Source of the DNA: Siphonodentalium dalli
Taxonomy: Eukaryota > Mollusca > Scaphopoda > Gadilida > Siphonodentaliidae
DNA: 64,000 bases
Direction of reading: 5' to 3'
Assembly: GCA_032622095.1 (NCBI GenBank)
Contig: CP136067.1
Coordinates: forward strand, 45,177,549-45,241,548
How positions within the stretch are numbered: the stretch's first letter is position 1; every line of letters starts with the position of its first letter. The translations under genes were made by a program, and so were the position numbers. Below are positions 11,479 through 22,562 of this stretch, piece after piece. Below the pieces are notes generated by a model that did no database searches, had not been told where the DNA came from, and saw nothing but the letters and a program-made list of their open reading frames with translations.

Positions 11479-12033
11479 CTGTAATGCCCTAATTAATCGA
11501 CTCCTTTAACCCTTTACCCAACAGAAGGGCCCTGTGCCAATGCATTCTTTTATATATGCGAGTCGACCATAGGTCGCCTCGCATATATAAGAGAATGCAT
11601 TGGCTTAACACATTAAAAATTATAAAATTGTTAAAGAATGTAAGAAAAAATGGTAAAAAGTGTTAAAAAAAGATTTTTTTTTAGGCCATTGCATTCTCTT
11701 ATATATGCGAGACGACCTATGGCCGACTCGCATATATAAGAGAATGCATTGGCACAGGGCATAACTGTAACTATCACAATGTGGTCAAGGAGCCGGTTCC
11801 AATGATATCCATATTTGTATGGTGTTATTGAGACAGACCGAAGATATTTTAGGCTGTTGAAGCTTTATTTGGCCGGTTTTGGCCGGTTTGTTGGGTAAAG
11901 GGTTAACCACAGCAGAATTATGGGTAACTTTTCAGGATTTAGTCGGAAATATGGCCATATTTCCAACTAAATCCTGAAAAGTTACCCATAATTCTGCTGT
12001 GGTTAAAGGAGTCGATTAATTAGGGCATTACTG
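11479..12033. mobile_element. TA-flanked 'CAGTAATGCCC' MITE interrupted by a TTAA MITE
   Basis: Outer element: left end CTGTAATGCCCTAATTAATC, right end GATTAATTAGGGCATTACTG, TA on each side. Its left arm is cut at the CTCCTTTAACC sequence by a 401-bp element. The arm resumes at TTAACCACAGCAGAATTATG. Uninterrupted copies at 9709 and 21416 have a single TTAA at the same place. Confidence 0.88.
11506..11906 (-). mobile_element. TTAA MITE, 'CCCTTTACCCAACA' family, complete with two hairpins, nested
   Basis: Bounded by TTAACCCTTTACCCAACA (11506) and TGTTGGGTAAAGGGTTAA (to 11906). Both hairpins are present (about 11536-11606 and 11683-11755), separated by an A-rich spacer (TTAAAGAATGTAAGAAAAAA). 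The TTAA duplication is proven by the single TTAA in unoccupied copies of the host MITE. This is one of the best full-length copies. Confidence 0.92.
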
Positions 12034-12088
12034 TATTTCATGTCGTCAATCATGTCCATAGAAAACATTATATTATGGCCATACCCAA

Positions 12089-12126
12089 CTTGGCAGTGAA
12101 AGAGTTACATTGTAATTGTGTTTTAG
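12089..12126 (+). repeat. copia 5' LTR, left fragment
   Basis: AACTTGGCAGTGAAAGAGTT and the following bases to TGTTTTAG match the start of the 3' LTR (about 17709-17748). The exact outer edge is uncertain because TGTT at 17705 is not matched at 12088. Confidence 0.85.
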
Positions 12127-12989
12127 TAGACCCCGAAGCCACGACAAATAGTTTTCATGGCTGGCTCAACCGATTTTCGTGGCTGGTTAGCTAGCTAAGC
12201 TGGCTCAGTCACGACGTTCGTGGTTGACGAAATATGGCGGCTCAGCCGGCTGAGATGTTATCATTCAGCGTATTTTCGTTTCCGAAATGTTCCTAATCCC
12301 CTGTTACCGGTTATAGACGCCGTTTTTTAGCGTTTGTGTTGAACCCGTAGAATTCCAGACCACACGTAATCTTTTGATGTTGGGCTTTTCCATTATGGCG
12401 AAATTTCATGAAGGACTGGCATGGATATACTATGTAGTAGTTTCCCATCTAATCGGTATAAGTAGTTACATTGGGACTTCTGACTGCTATCATCACTGCC
12501 ATCTTGCGATATATGCATGCATCATTGAATGGTGAACCCGATAGTAATGATATATAATATTTCAAACTATTTTCTATTCTTATGTGTATATATTGACAAA
12601 TGCCAGTGCATGATGTCTGAGACTGGGTGTGGTCGATATAAACAATTTATATTTTAACCCTTTCAATACCGAATGGATGCGCCCATTCAGTTATATGATA
12701 GTATGCATTGGGATAGTCTATTCCACATTAAGGGGCCATGTGTTCTGATAATATAACAACCATGCCATGTCCATGCGAGTATGCCAATATTAGGCAATGC
12801 GGTTTAGTTCTTTGCGATTCACAGTACAGTTGTACTTGACATATAAGCACATGCACACGGCTCAGCCATTTTACAATTCCGGAGGCGGAGATTTTTAAAT
12901 GTGGCTGTCATTAGATATAATATGGCTGGCGGCGGCTTGTGGCCAATATGGCTGGCGGCGGCGGCGTGCGATGGCGGCTTTGGGCTCTA
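12127..12989. mobile_element. hAT-like non-autonomous element, 863 bp, inside the 5' LTR
   Basis: A perfect 8-bp duplication TGTTTTAG flanks it (12119-12126 and 12990-12997); the 3' LTR has one TGTTTTAG at the same place. Imperfect terminal repeats: TAGACCCCGAAGCCACGAC and the complement of the right end, TAGAGCCCAAAGCCGCCATC. An 8-bp duplication with TAGA-type ends fits hAT. The right third is GC-rich (ATGGCTGGCGGCGGC repeats). No transposase frame is visible. Confidence 0.88.
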
Positions 12990-12997
12990 TGTTTTAG

Positions 12998-13189
12998 TGA
13001 GTGACTTCCCTTGGACTTCCGGAGGAAAACGAAAGTGACCTGTGCGCATGCGCGGAAGAAGTTAAGAGTGTCAGAAGAAATGAGCGAGTGAGGAGAGATA
13101 ATTGAACTGAACAAATAGAGCCGGGCTAGCTAGCGGGACGAGCGTGGTGTTGAAGCGACAGTCAATAGGTAAGCTCTGCTACGTTTTCA
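12998..13189 (+). repeat. copia 5' LTR, right fragment
   Basis: Matches 17749-17943, starting TGAGTGACTTCCCTTGGACT and ending GCTCTGCTACGTTTTCA. Observed differences from the 3' LTR are a few substitutions (AAAACG/AAAGCG, GCATGC/GCGTGC, GAGGAG/GATGAG, CTGAAC/CTTAAC) and a small indel near AGAGCCGGGC/AGAGGATTTGGGC. Confidence 0.92.
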
Positions 13190-13204
13190 TGGTAGCAGAG
13201 CGAG
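13190..13204 (+). promoter_or_regulatory. Primer-binding site (tRNA-iMet type)
   Basis: TGGTAGCAGAGCGAGG directly follows the LTR CA end. TGGTAGCAGAG is the complement of a 3' end CTCTGCTACCA, as in animal initiator tRNA-Met. The preceding U5 end GCTCTGCTAC is complementary to the same site. Confidence 0.8.
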
Positions 13205-13286
13205 GTTAATCGCGTGAATCGTGAGCGGAACTGTTCGGACTTTGGTGATTGAATTTTGGCGGTGAAAACAAAAACAAAAACAAAAA

Positions 13287-14390
13287 ATGGCGAACTCTGG
13301 CAACTACAAAACTCCCCCGGGATTTTCTGAATCAAAACCGTACACAAGGTGGGTTGATGAGTTGAAAATATGGCAAACTGTGACTGAGTTGGCAATAGAA
13401 AAACAAGCGCCAGCTATTGCACTTTCTCTGCCTGAATCCGGTGGAATTCGTGACAAAGTATTTAGCGAACTTGGTGTGGAAGATTTAAGTGGAAAGGAAG
13501 GTGTTGACAAGTTATTGAAGTTTATGGATGGCATCTATAAAAAGGATGATCTTACTGCTGCTTATGAAGTCTACACAGATTTTGATAGATATAATAAGTG
13601 TCAAGGAGAAGACATGGAGCATTTCATCATGGAATTTGAAAAACTTTACAATAAAACAAAGAAATTTAAAATGACATTGCCTCAATCCGTATTGGCATTT
13701 AAATTACTAGATGGATCTGGTTTACAGCACAAAGACCGGCAGTTAGTGTTAACAGGGGTGAATTACAAAGAACCAGATACATTATTTAGCCAAATGTGTG
13801 TTGCACTTAGAAAATTCTTTGGAAGACAATCAATGACGCATCATGTTTATGGTAGTGGTTCATCGCAAACAATAACTCAGCATCCCAATGTTAAATTGGA
13901 ACCACAGGAAACGTATGTGTCGTACAATCGAGGTGGACCGATGTATGGTGACAGGAACCGATATCAGACTCGGAGACCTTTCGGCAGAGGAAGGAATGAT
14001 AGATTTCAGAGAAATCAAAGTGAAAGAACACCTAAAAGGACTACTAATCCCATATCAAGGGACAGAACTCCAATGAAATGCAAGATATGCGAGTCTATAT
14101 TTCACTTCGCCAGATTTTGTCCAGATTCTTATGAAAATATGAACAGTCGTACAAGTGTCTACTACACAGATGATTACAATAAAGAGGCACAAGCAGTTCT
14201 ATTCACTGGGAATAAAAAAGAAAACATGGAAGTTTTAGTTAATGAATCTTTCAACTCCGCTGTATTGGACAGTGCTTGTAGCTCTACCGTAGCTGGTGTT
14301 CTTTGGATGGAAAGCTACCTCGAAACTTTGAATGATTTTGATCGTAATCGAGTGAAAAGGAAGCCCAGTGACACAATTTTCCGCTCGGTG
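13287..14390 (+). pseudogene. gag: copia gag and N-terminal protease
   Basis: ATG at 13287 follows an A-rich leader (AAAACAAAAAATGG). The first 250 or so codons are a copia-type gag. A zinc knuckle CKICESIFHFARFC (CX2CX4HX4C) lies near residue 260. It is followed by the aspartic protease active-site segment VLDSACSST near residue 330, where DSA replaces the more usual DTG/DSG. The frame then loses register at about 14390, so protease is split between this frame and the next. No separate gag stop is seen, consistent with a single gag-pol frame in the parent element. Confidence 0.88.
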
Positions 14391-15604
14391 GAGGGACCAA
14401 ACTCGCTTCAAAAGAGAAGGTGACATTTCCTTGTGAATTATCTGGAGTTGATTGTTTGATTACTACAGATGTGGTTGCTAGCGACATTCCGCTTCTCCTT
14501 GGTAAACCTTTGATGAAAAGAGCAAAGATTGTGTTAGATCTAGAAAATGATAGAGCGACCATATTCGGTAAGACTGTCGATCTTCAGTGTACATCCTCCG
14601 GTCATTACTGCATTCCGCTGGTGAAATCGCATGTTGACATTCGAGACACATGTATTTATGAAACGACTGCTTGTGGTAATGAAAAGATGACCAAGGAAAA
14701 ATTTGTGATTGTGAACAAGCTCCATAAGCAATTTGCTCACCCAACGTCAGACAGGTTAAAAACACTTCTCAAAGATGCTGGAGTAAATGACAATGAATAT
14801 TTAAAGGCAGTGGATGACATAACTTCAAAATGTGATGTTTGTATCAGGCACAAGAAAACTCTGTGTAGACCTGTTGTTTGTATGCCATTGGCAAAAGAAT
14901 TCAACGAGGTTGTGGCATTAGATTTGAAGATTTGGAAACCAAACATTTATTTTCTACATATGATTGATATGGCGACCCGATTTTCACTCGCTTCTGTGAT
15001 TAACAGTAAACAACCAGAAATTATCATTGATCAAATTATGAAAATGTGGATAGGTGGAGGATTTGGCGCACCAAAGAAATTTCTTGCTGATAATGGTGGT
15101 GAGCTATCCAATTCCAAGTTTAGAGACATGGCGCAGAATCTAAATGTAGAAGTTATGAATACATCTGCACGAAGCCCGTGGCAAAATGGTTTATGTGAAC
15201 GGAATCATGCCGTAGTAGATGATAATGTCACGAAAATTCTTGCTGATGATCCCAAAATGGATTTGGAGACCGCTTTGTTGTGGGCTGTTAATGCCAAAAA
15301 CTCATTGCAGATGGTATATGGATACAGTCCCCACCAATTAGTATTTGGATGTAATCCTAATCTTCCGTCAATACTTCATGATAAACCACCTGCACTTGAA
15401 GGTACCGCCAAGAGTGAACTTTTTGCGAAGCATATTAGTGCTCTTCATGCTTCTAGACAAGCCTTCATTAAATCGGAATCGTCTGAGAAAATAAGACGTG
15501 CTTTACGGCATCAAATTCGACCGTCGGGAGAAATTTTCAACTGTGGTGATAAAATATATTTCAAAACTGATAAATGTAACGAATGGCTGGGGCCAGGAAA
15601 AGTA
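14391..15604 (+). pseudogene. pol: copia pol: protease C-terminus and integrase
   Basis: Continues in a different frame from the gag part. IPLLLGKP is the C-terminal protease block. HKQFAHPTSDRL and CDVCIRHKKT form the HHCC-type gag-pre-integrase zinc-binding region. The integrase core shows the acidic triad: D in ALDLKIW, D in FLADNGGE, E in GLCERNH. The frame changes again at about 15605, in the GPGKV block of the integrase C-terminal region. All catalytic positions appear present in this piece, but it is not connected in frame to RT. Confidence 0.88.
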
Positions 15605-16110
15605 TTTAGGACAAGATGGGAAGATTGTGTTCATGCTGCATGGGAGCTTATACATTCGTGTACCTACATGCAGAATTGTAAAGGTAGGAAGAGAATTCTG
15701 TTCTGAGAAATCTGATGAAATGGACATCGTCACACAGGATGTGCCTAAATTGACATGTCAGGATGGAGTTCAAGTTGATACAAAATTTGTATTACAAATA
15801 TTAGCTGTTCTTCTGATGAAGAGGAATGTCAAGCAGATGAGCAAAATATATCAAGTGACAACAACCAGGATACAGACAGGATAAATGATGATAAAGTTCC
15901 TAAAGTTAAGAACAATATTTCATATACACTTGCTGATGCATCAGATTGGATCAAAGGACTTGTTGTTAGGTAGTAGAGGTGGCAAAGTATCCGGAAAATA
16001 TAAGAACTGGTTCAATGTGCAGAATGATGGTGATTCTGGGGTTACGGCCATTGATTTTGAAAATGATGTTCAAGAATGGAAATACGATGTGGACTATGAC
16101 TCTGATGATC
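15605..16110 (+). pseudogene. pol: copia pol: integrase C-terminus and linker, three frame changes
   Basis: DGKIVFMLHGSLYIRV continues the integrase C-terminal domain in one frame. The reading frame then appears to switch near 15800, 15970 and 16110, judged from where copia-like or acidic linker sequence continues across stops. ADASDWIKGL and GKVSGKYKNWFNVQ mark the linker before RT. These breaks show the region is decaying. Confidence 0.7.
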
Positions 16111-16615
16111 ATGCTCAATGTAAGTGACAAAGATGTACACAATGATGAACTAAAAGAGGCAAAGAGGAAGGAAATCGACAACTGGAAAAGATTCAATGTT
16201 TTTGAAGAAGTAGAGGATAATGGTCAGCAATTCATTTCAACAAGATGGGTAACTGAGAAAACAAAAGATGGAAAGAAAGTGATTAAAGCTAGGTTAGTGG
16301 CACGCGGTTTCGAAGATGATGACAAACATCGTACTGATTCTCCGACAATAGGTAAGGAGACATTGAAGGTATTTCTTGCTGTATCGTCTACATTTGGATG
16401 GATGTGTAACGTCATTGACATTAAAGCTGCGTTTCTTCAGGGCAACAAGTTATGTAGAGAAGTGTATCTTAAACCACCCGAAGGTTATTCAAATACTGGG
16501 AAGCTGTGGAAACTAAATAAATGCGTTTACGGCCTAAATGATGCGTCCCGTAATTGGTATTTACATGTATGTGGAGTAATGGACAAAATGAACTGTAAGC
16601 AATCTAGAAATGTAA
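16111..16615 (+). pseudogene. pol: copia pol: reverse transcriptase, N-terminal part
   Basis: Copia RT blocks are clear: RWVTEKTKDGKK, KARLVARGFEDD, SPTIGKETLKVFLA, NVIDIKAAFLQG, EVYLKPPEGY, LNKCVYGLNDASRNWY. The family normally has about 50-60 residues between NWY and the active-site motif. Here the interval is shorter and passes a frame change at about 16610, so a deletion is likely. Confidence 0.88.
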
Positions 16616-17591
16616 ACTTCAAGGCATGTTTCTCATCCACGTCGATGATTTCATATGGACAGGTGAAGAGAGCTTTGCCATGAATGTAATTTTGCCAATT
16701 AAAGACATATTTCAATTTGGCAAACAGGAAAGTCACAAATTCAAATACATTGGACTGGATATTAATCACGACAATGATGCAATCATGTTGAATCAAATTC
16801 AGTACATTGAGTCAATTTCAGCCATTACTATTAGTGAAAGTCGTTTGGCAAAGAAATCTGATCCGTTAAATGATCATGAGATATTCTTGTTGAGGAGCTC
16901 AATTGGACAAATCAACTGGATTGTAAATCAATCGAGGCCAGATGCCGCTTTTGATGCTCTTGATCTTAGTACTTCCATTAAAGATCTGACTGTGGAACAT
17001 ATTCAGCGGGCTAACAAATTGATTAAGAAGTTAAAACTTGATCAACTGAACATTAAATTTCCAAAATTGAGCAGCATTGATGATCTTCGACTGCAGCTTT
17101 ACTGTGATGCATCATTCGCCAATCTTTCTGATGGGTATTCTAGTGCTGAAGGATATATTGTGTTATTGTCAGACAAAATTGGATCCAGTTGTCCACTAAG
17201 CTGGAGATCAAATAAAATTCGGAGAATCGTGAAAAGCACCTTAGCCGCTGAAACATTAGCTATGGTTGACGGGTTGGATACCGCATTCTATCTTGGTTGT
17301 ATTCTCAGTGAAATTCTCTATGATATGACCGGACAAAATGTAATTCCCATTGATGTGTATACTGACAATAGATCATTATTGGAAAATATTCAATCAACAA
17401 AGATGACATCAGAAAAGAGGTTGAGGATTGACGTGTCCAGTATCAAACAGATGATAGAGAACAATGAAATATCAAAAGTTCAGTGGGTTGAAAGTAGCCA
17501 TCAATTAGCAGATGCTTTAACAAAGAGAGGAGCTTCACCTAGAGATCTGTTCGTGACTCTTGGAGATGGAAAGATTCATTTACATGTATAA
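16616..17591 (+). pseudogene. pol: copia pol: RT active site and RNase H
   Basis: LIHVDDFIW is the RT active-site motif, with His in place of the usual Tyr of YVDD. RNase H follows with CDASFAN, STLAAETLAM and VYTDNRSL as acidic positions and ends with HQLADALTKRGA. The frame runs open to the stop at 17591. A purine-rich stretch (AAAAAAAAGAGAGAAAG, about 17683-17698) just before the 3' LTR is the likely polypurine tract. Confidence 0.88.
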
Positions 17592-17704
17592 ATTGACTTA
17601 CATTTGGAGTTTAGTGTTTCTGGGACGTTTGTATAAATAGTGTAAATTCGTTAAGAAGAAAACCAAACAAAAAACAATTTAAAAAAAAGAGAGAAAGATG
17701 AATG

Positions 17705-17943
17705 TGTTAACTTGGCAGTGAAAGAGTTACATTGTAATTGTGTTTTAGTGAGTGACTTCCCTTGGACTTCCGGAGGAAAGCGAAAGTGACCTGTGCGCGT
17801 GCGCGGAAGAAGTTAAGAGTGTCAGAAGAAATGAGCGAGTGATGAGAGATAATTGAACTTAACAAATAGAGGATTTGGGCTAGCTAGCGGGACGAGCGTG
17901 GTGTTGAAGCGACAGTCAATAGGTAAGCTCTGCTACGTTTTCA
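17705..17943 (+). repeat. copia 3' LTR (intact)
   Basis: Starts TGTTAACTTGGCAG and ends GCTCTGCTACGTTTTCA, with the TG..CA ends typical of LTRs. It is uninterrupted at the TGTTTTAG site where the 5' LTR carries a hAT-like insert. The sequence after it (CCCAGGACATTT) belongs to the flanking repeat. Confidence 0.9.
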
Positions 17944-17989
17944 CCCAGGACATTTACAAATACATCAGTTTATTGAAGATTTCTATATA

Positions 17990-19500
17990 ACTATATCTAT
18001 ATTTGCGAATGTCTGTCTGTCTGTGTTCTATAGAAATTCACAGGGGACCATCTAGACGATACCAAAGGGGTCTACTAGGAGTAGCTTTTTACGAGAAAGA
18101 TAATGGTCGGGGTTAGAATTTTCTAAAGTGACGCCGTTGTTGTCAGGGGCAGAAAAGGGGGAGGGGCAGAAAAAAAATGTGTCGCAGATTGCCACCAAAC
18201 TTATATATAATCATCCCATAATATGAGGAATCTAATGGCGTGGTTTAAATATGGCAAAAGTCGCATCGTTCGCGTCAGGGGTGCCCGGAAGGGGAAGGCA
18301 GATTTTTTTTCTGTCGCCGATTGCCACGAAACTTACATATAATCATCCCCATGATATGAAGAATCCATCGGTGTGGTTTAAATATGTCAAAAGTGGCGTC
18401 GTGAGAGGGGCACCAAAATTGATAAAACTAATTTTAGCACCGATTTCCACCAAATTGATATTCTTCTTCATGATACAAGGAATCTAATTGTGCGATTTAA
18501 CAATGCCAAATTGTTGTTTTTGGATGAGAGATTGGGAGGGGGTGGGCACTAAATTTGGTAATAAGTCGCCAATTGCCACCACACTTATACAAAATCATCC
18601 CCATGGTATGAGGAGTCTAATGGTGTGGCTTTTATCTGTCATGTCAAATGTGGCCTCATTCGGGTCAGGGTTTACATTGAAAGGGACAGGGGGACCAAAA
18701 TTGATGCACAATTTTTCTAGCGCCAATTTCCACCAAATTGATACACGTTCTTATCCATGATACGAGGAATCTAATCGTGATTTAAAGACGCCATAGTAGT
18801 GCTGTTTGGGTGAGAGATGGAGAGGGGAGGGATTGGCACCAAATTTGATAACAAAAATGGTTTAGACGCCGATTATCACCAAACTTATAAACAATCATCT
18901 CCATGATATCAGGAGTGTGATCGTGTGGTTTAAGGATGTCACAAGTGGGGCCATTCGAGTCAGTGGTGTATAAAGATCCGAAATAGGGACGGGAGGGTCA
19001 CCAAAACTGATACAAAATATTTGTAGTACCAATTACCATCATATTCAGACACGTTCTTCTCAAATGATACAAGAAATAAAATCGTGCTGTCTGTCTGTCT
19101 TTTTGTCTGTCTGTGTGCGTTCTATATATAACTTCACGCGGTACAATCGAGATGGCACCAAGGCGTTCTAAGAGGGGTAACTTTTTACAAGGAAGATAAT
19201 GGTGCGGGTTAAAATTTTCTAAAATGACGCTGTTGGGGGGAGGGGAAATTAAAAAAATATGGTGAAATAGTTTTGTCGCTGATTTCCACCAAACGAATAC
19301 ATAATCACCTTCGCAATATGGTGTTTTTCGAGTCAGCGTTGCATCAACAATTGCTTTAATAAACCAAATTCCACCAAATTCATACACGTTTTTCTCTAAT
19401 GATATACCATGAATTAAATCACATTTGGTGTCGTTTGCGTCACGGATGGCGAGCGGATATGCACTATCATTGATAAGATTGCTATTCGCCGATGTCCACA
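17990..19500 (+). repeat. Degenerate tandem repeat, about 1.08-kb unit with 120-bp sub-units
   Basis: The block beginning TGTCTGTCTGTCTGTGTTCTA (18008) and GGTCTACTAGGAGTAGCTTT recurs at about 19088-19240 (TTCTAAGAGGGGTAACTTTT, GATAATGGTGCGGG). Between them, phrases such as CGATTGCCACGAAACTTACA and ATGATATGAAGAATC repeat every 110-130 bases with many changes. ORFs in it (78, 90 and 167 codons) are repeat-derived and share no domain I recognise. Confidence 0.65.
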
Positions 19501-20103
19501 TATAAGTTATATACAGTCACCAGGCCATCTCTATATCATTTTAAGTAGTTGGGCGTTCACATTTCACAATCCCGACATATGGTAACCCACATAAGTCACT
19601 TGAACAATTATATCTTCTTAACAGTCATATTTATATGGGAATGGAAATCAAGGCATTCACACAGTGAGCTAGCAAAAAGAGATAACTAGAAGAAGCATTA
19701 AACGTATATTTATCATTCTATTGAAGAGATACATATATTCGTGCAAACTGAGAGACCTCGAACCGTAAGAGGATTGCATAATATATAATAACAAAATTTA
19801 GTCTGTTCCATTCAATACAGTTTCCACAAAAAGTTACAATTTGTCAAGAGATATGGAAGGCCTGTTCAAAAATAGTGGTCACAGTGTGCAGTCAAATATA
19901 GTTTCTTCTGATATACAAGAAAATGCAGTTAGTAGCACAAGACTTTTCAGGATCCTACCAATACTGACATCTGACAAGGGTTTTAGAACAGACTCATCGA
20001 CTGACATAAACAACTCAAAATCTCGCTCTGTGTCTGGCACATGTAGCTGATATATATGCGCAGCAATATTTCGTTTAAACTAAGAATATTTAGCCAATAT
20101 ATA
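19501..20103. other. No gene seen (intron)
   Basis: AT-rich intronic sequence with one unconvincing 69-codon frame. Confidence 0.4.
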
Positions 20104-20927
20104 TAGGCTTGCCGCGATTTTGGGAATAATCGAACAATCGTCAGTGGTGCCGATTAATCGATTTTCATTTTGAAAATCGACTTTTTTAGTTCAAATAACA
20201 ATGCATATTATACAACAACACAAGAACGCTGGCATACAGCGTATTTGCAAAGAACTTATCTCAACTTAAGAGGCAATATTTTGCACCATATTTACAGCAC
20301 TAATCTAACCCAGAAACCCACCCACGCAAACATTTGTGACAATGTAACTTTACGTCATGGCGGTTTTTCATTTAATGTGCCGACGCATGTGTTGTATACA
20401 CCGCGGACAAACTCGTATTCTTGAATAAGAATATTGACAATCGAATGAATTAAGAGATTCCCGACTTTGAATTAAGGCGCGATCCCGAACTTCAAATTCA
20501 ATTAATGCACGATCCCAAATTCACGAAGCACGTGGCCCGACGAGAGTTGGGAGTATTTTTCCGATTTTTTCGTTCAAGTTGTTTAATCAAAATGATTTCT
20601 GAATCTGCTTAGTGCTTACATAAAGTTCATAAACTACGAGTAATTATTTAGTTTTTTATTGTTTAATAGAGGCATTTGAATTTATATGGTAGCAATTTCT
20701 CAGAACTAATGCCCTTCATTTCCGATGTGCGGTGCCCGTAAAACGGGAGTTATACTTACCATCTTACACTTACCAGACGCACCTCTTAATAGTCTCTTTT
20801 TTGGCATCTATTAACTACAAATTAAATCTCTATTTGAGATTTAATTTCATGGGTAGAAAAATCGATTAATCGTCGATTATAGCCACTGATTAATCGATTT
20901 TGAAAATCCAAAATCGCGGCAAGCCTA
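20104..20927. mobile_element. hAT-like element, 824 bp, with perfect 8-bp target duplication
   Basis: Terminal repeats TAGGCTTGCCGCGATTTTGG and complement. Target duplication AATATATA at 20096-20103 and 20928-20935. Subterminal CGATTAATCGATTTT motifs occur at both ends, as in many animal hAT elements. The short ORFs inside (84 aa on plus, 70 aa on minus) do not look like transposase, so it is non-autonomous. Confidence 0.88.
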
Positions 20928-21386
20928 AATATATAGCACCATGAACAGAGGAGCACCTGGAAATTTCTTTGAAACATCTGTATCTTCATGGAGATATGAT
21001 AGCCAGGTGTCCTCAAGATCTTAGTCCAACCCACTAGATTGATTGATACATCTCAATATGTAAAACCCAATTATCATCTTTTATCGAACTAATGTGTTTA
21101 TGATGTTCATGTATCATATTATAACGTCTAATGTATATATATACGCAGTTGTGTAAATAAATAAATACTTCATTATTGGTGGAACGGATTAATCGCGATA
21201 AACAGAATGACAATTTACAAGGTGAGCCACTACTTATATTCCATGACTGTAATAATCATGTTTTGTAATGCTATTTGAATATACAATTTATGAGAAAACA
21301 TATAACACTTTAAGCAAGAGCATTCTCTATTCCCAACAAATATCCACAGCATACATTAACCTGGGCAACGCCGGGTAACCCTGCTA

Positions 21387-21410
21387 GTATATATATATAT
21401 ATATATATAG
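21387..21410. repeat. (TA)n microsatellite
   Basis: Run of alternating T and A just left of a TA-targeting MITE. Confidence 0.8.
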
Positions 21411-21415
21411 ATATA

Positions 21416-21630
21416 CAGTAATGCCCTAAATAATCGACTCATTAACCACAGCAGAATTATGGATAACTTTTCAGGATTTAGTCGGAAATATGGCTTGTTG
21501 CCATTCATCGGAAAGCTCTCAATATGAGAGCTTTCAGATGAATGGCAACAAGCCATATTTCTGACTAAATCCTGAAAAATTACCCATAATTCTGCTGTGG
21601 TTAATGAGTCGATTATTTAGGGCATTACTG
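21416..21630. mobile_element. TA-flanked 'CAGTAATGCCC' MITE, 215 bp
   Basis: Near-perfect full-length palindrome with TA on each side (TATACAGTAATGCCC ... GGGCATTACTGTA). Closest intact relative of the copy at 9709. Confidence 0.88.
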
Positions 21631-22562
21631 TACCAATAGTAGTCAACTATATCAACCATTGTTCTTGCAAAATATAATATGGTTAAGCGGTTGCCTGCAT
21701 CTCTCAATATATTATGTATATACTTGTCGGTCCCAAATAACATGATGCGTTTATACAGAAACTATAATTACCAGGAGTCGACCATCAACATAAATCAGTT
21801 CTCACACACAATCAGACATAAACTGATAATACATGCATAACCCCAGTGACATGCTAAGCAGCAAGACACACATGCATATTATTCATTAAAGTGGTTGACA
21901 GGAAGACGGCCTTGAAGGGATACTGTACTCAAATGTTCTTGTTGGTTTCTATAGTCTCCGAGTCGTAGAATAAGGTAACCAGATTTCCATTTTTTTTAAA
22001 GTCTGTTGAGTATGAAGTAATGTTACGGATGGCAGATTAGCCGGAATGCGAAATTACCAATTGTCGTTATCGATTAATTTTTGGACAGTTTTCATGCAAT
22101 GTATCAAATAAATGTTATATTGTATGCATATTGGTCCCATATACTCATTTAAGTCATTGTATAGTACCCAGTCAGTGAGTGGCTTGAGTTTGTGCCACAC
22201 TTTGAAAAATCAAATATCCGTGAATTATTTTGATTACACAGAAATTCGTAATTTAATTTATGGCTTCAGCCATAAATTAAATTTATATCAAATTATTATA
22301 AATCTTCAAATCAAATTACTTAATTTTCTATATAATATTGATATTAGATCGTTGTTATAACCGGGAATTTATTGAAAATGGCGTACAGTACCACTTTAAA
22401 TAAAGGTCATGTCAATCCCAGCAGGATGCCGACATATACTGTCAATTGAATTATTTTCTGTTAAATTGCGTTCTGACAAATAAACTATCTATCTATCTAT
22501 CTGTTGCCTGAGAACACAGATATATTATTTTAATGGCCTTAGCTAAAACACTTCATACATAC
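21631..22562. other. No gene seen (intron); hairpin and (CTAT)n
   Basis: Contains a 34-base near-perfect hairpin at about 22250-22283 (AATTTAATTTATGGC / GCCATAAATTAAATT) and a short (CTAT)n run at 22485-22501. The 82-codon ORF at 22112 covers the hairpin and is not supported. Confidence 0.5.

Larger units (their letters stand above)
12089..17943 (+). mobile_element. Ty1/copia LTR retrotransposon, disrupted
   Basis: Two LTRs of about 239 bp (the 5' one split by another element), a primer-binding site matching the 3' end of initiator tRNA-Met, a gag-like frame, then protease, integrase, reverse transcriptase and RNase H in the order that defines Ty1/copia. The intact parts of the two LTRs differ by only about four substitutions and one 3-bp indel in about 195 bp, so the insertion is fairly young. 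At least six frame changes and a gap before the RT active site mean it cannot encode a full polyprotein. It lies antisense within the last intron of the transporter gene. A clean 5-bp target duplication was not found. Confidence 0.93.

Noticed and set aside
12092-12110. TTAA MITE end at the copia LTR start (CTTGGCAGTGAAAGAGTTA resembles CTTGGCACTGAAAGGGTTA at 8326-8344)
   Set aside because: The same bases occur in the 3' LTR, so they belong to the LTR; the similarity to a MITE end is probably chance.
18998-19501. 167-codon minus-strand ORF
   Set aside because: Lies in a degenerate tandem repeat next to the copia element; no conserved motif.
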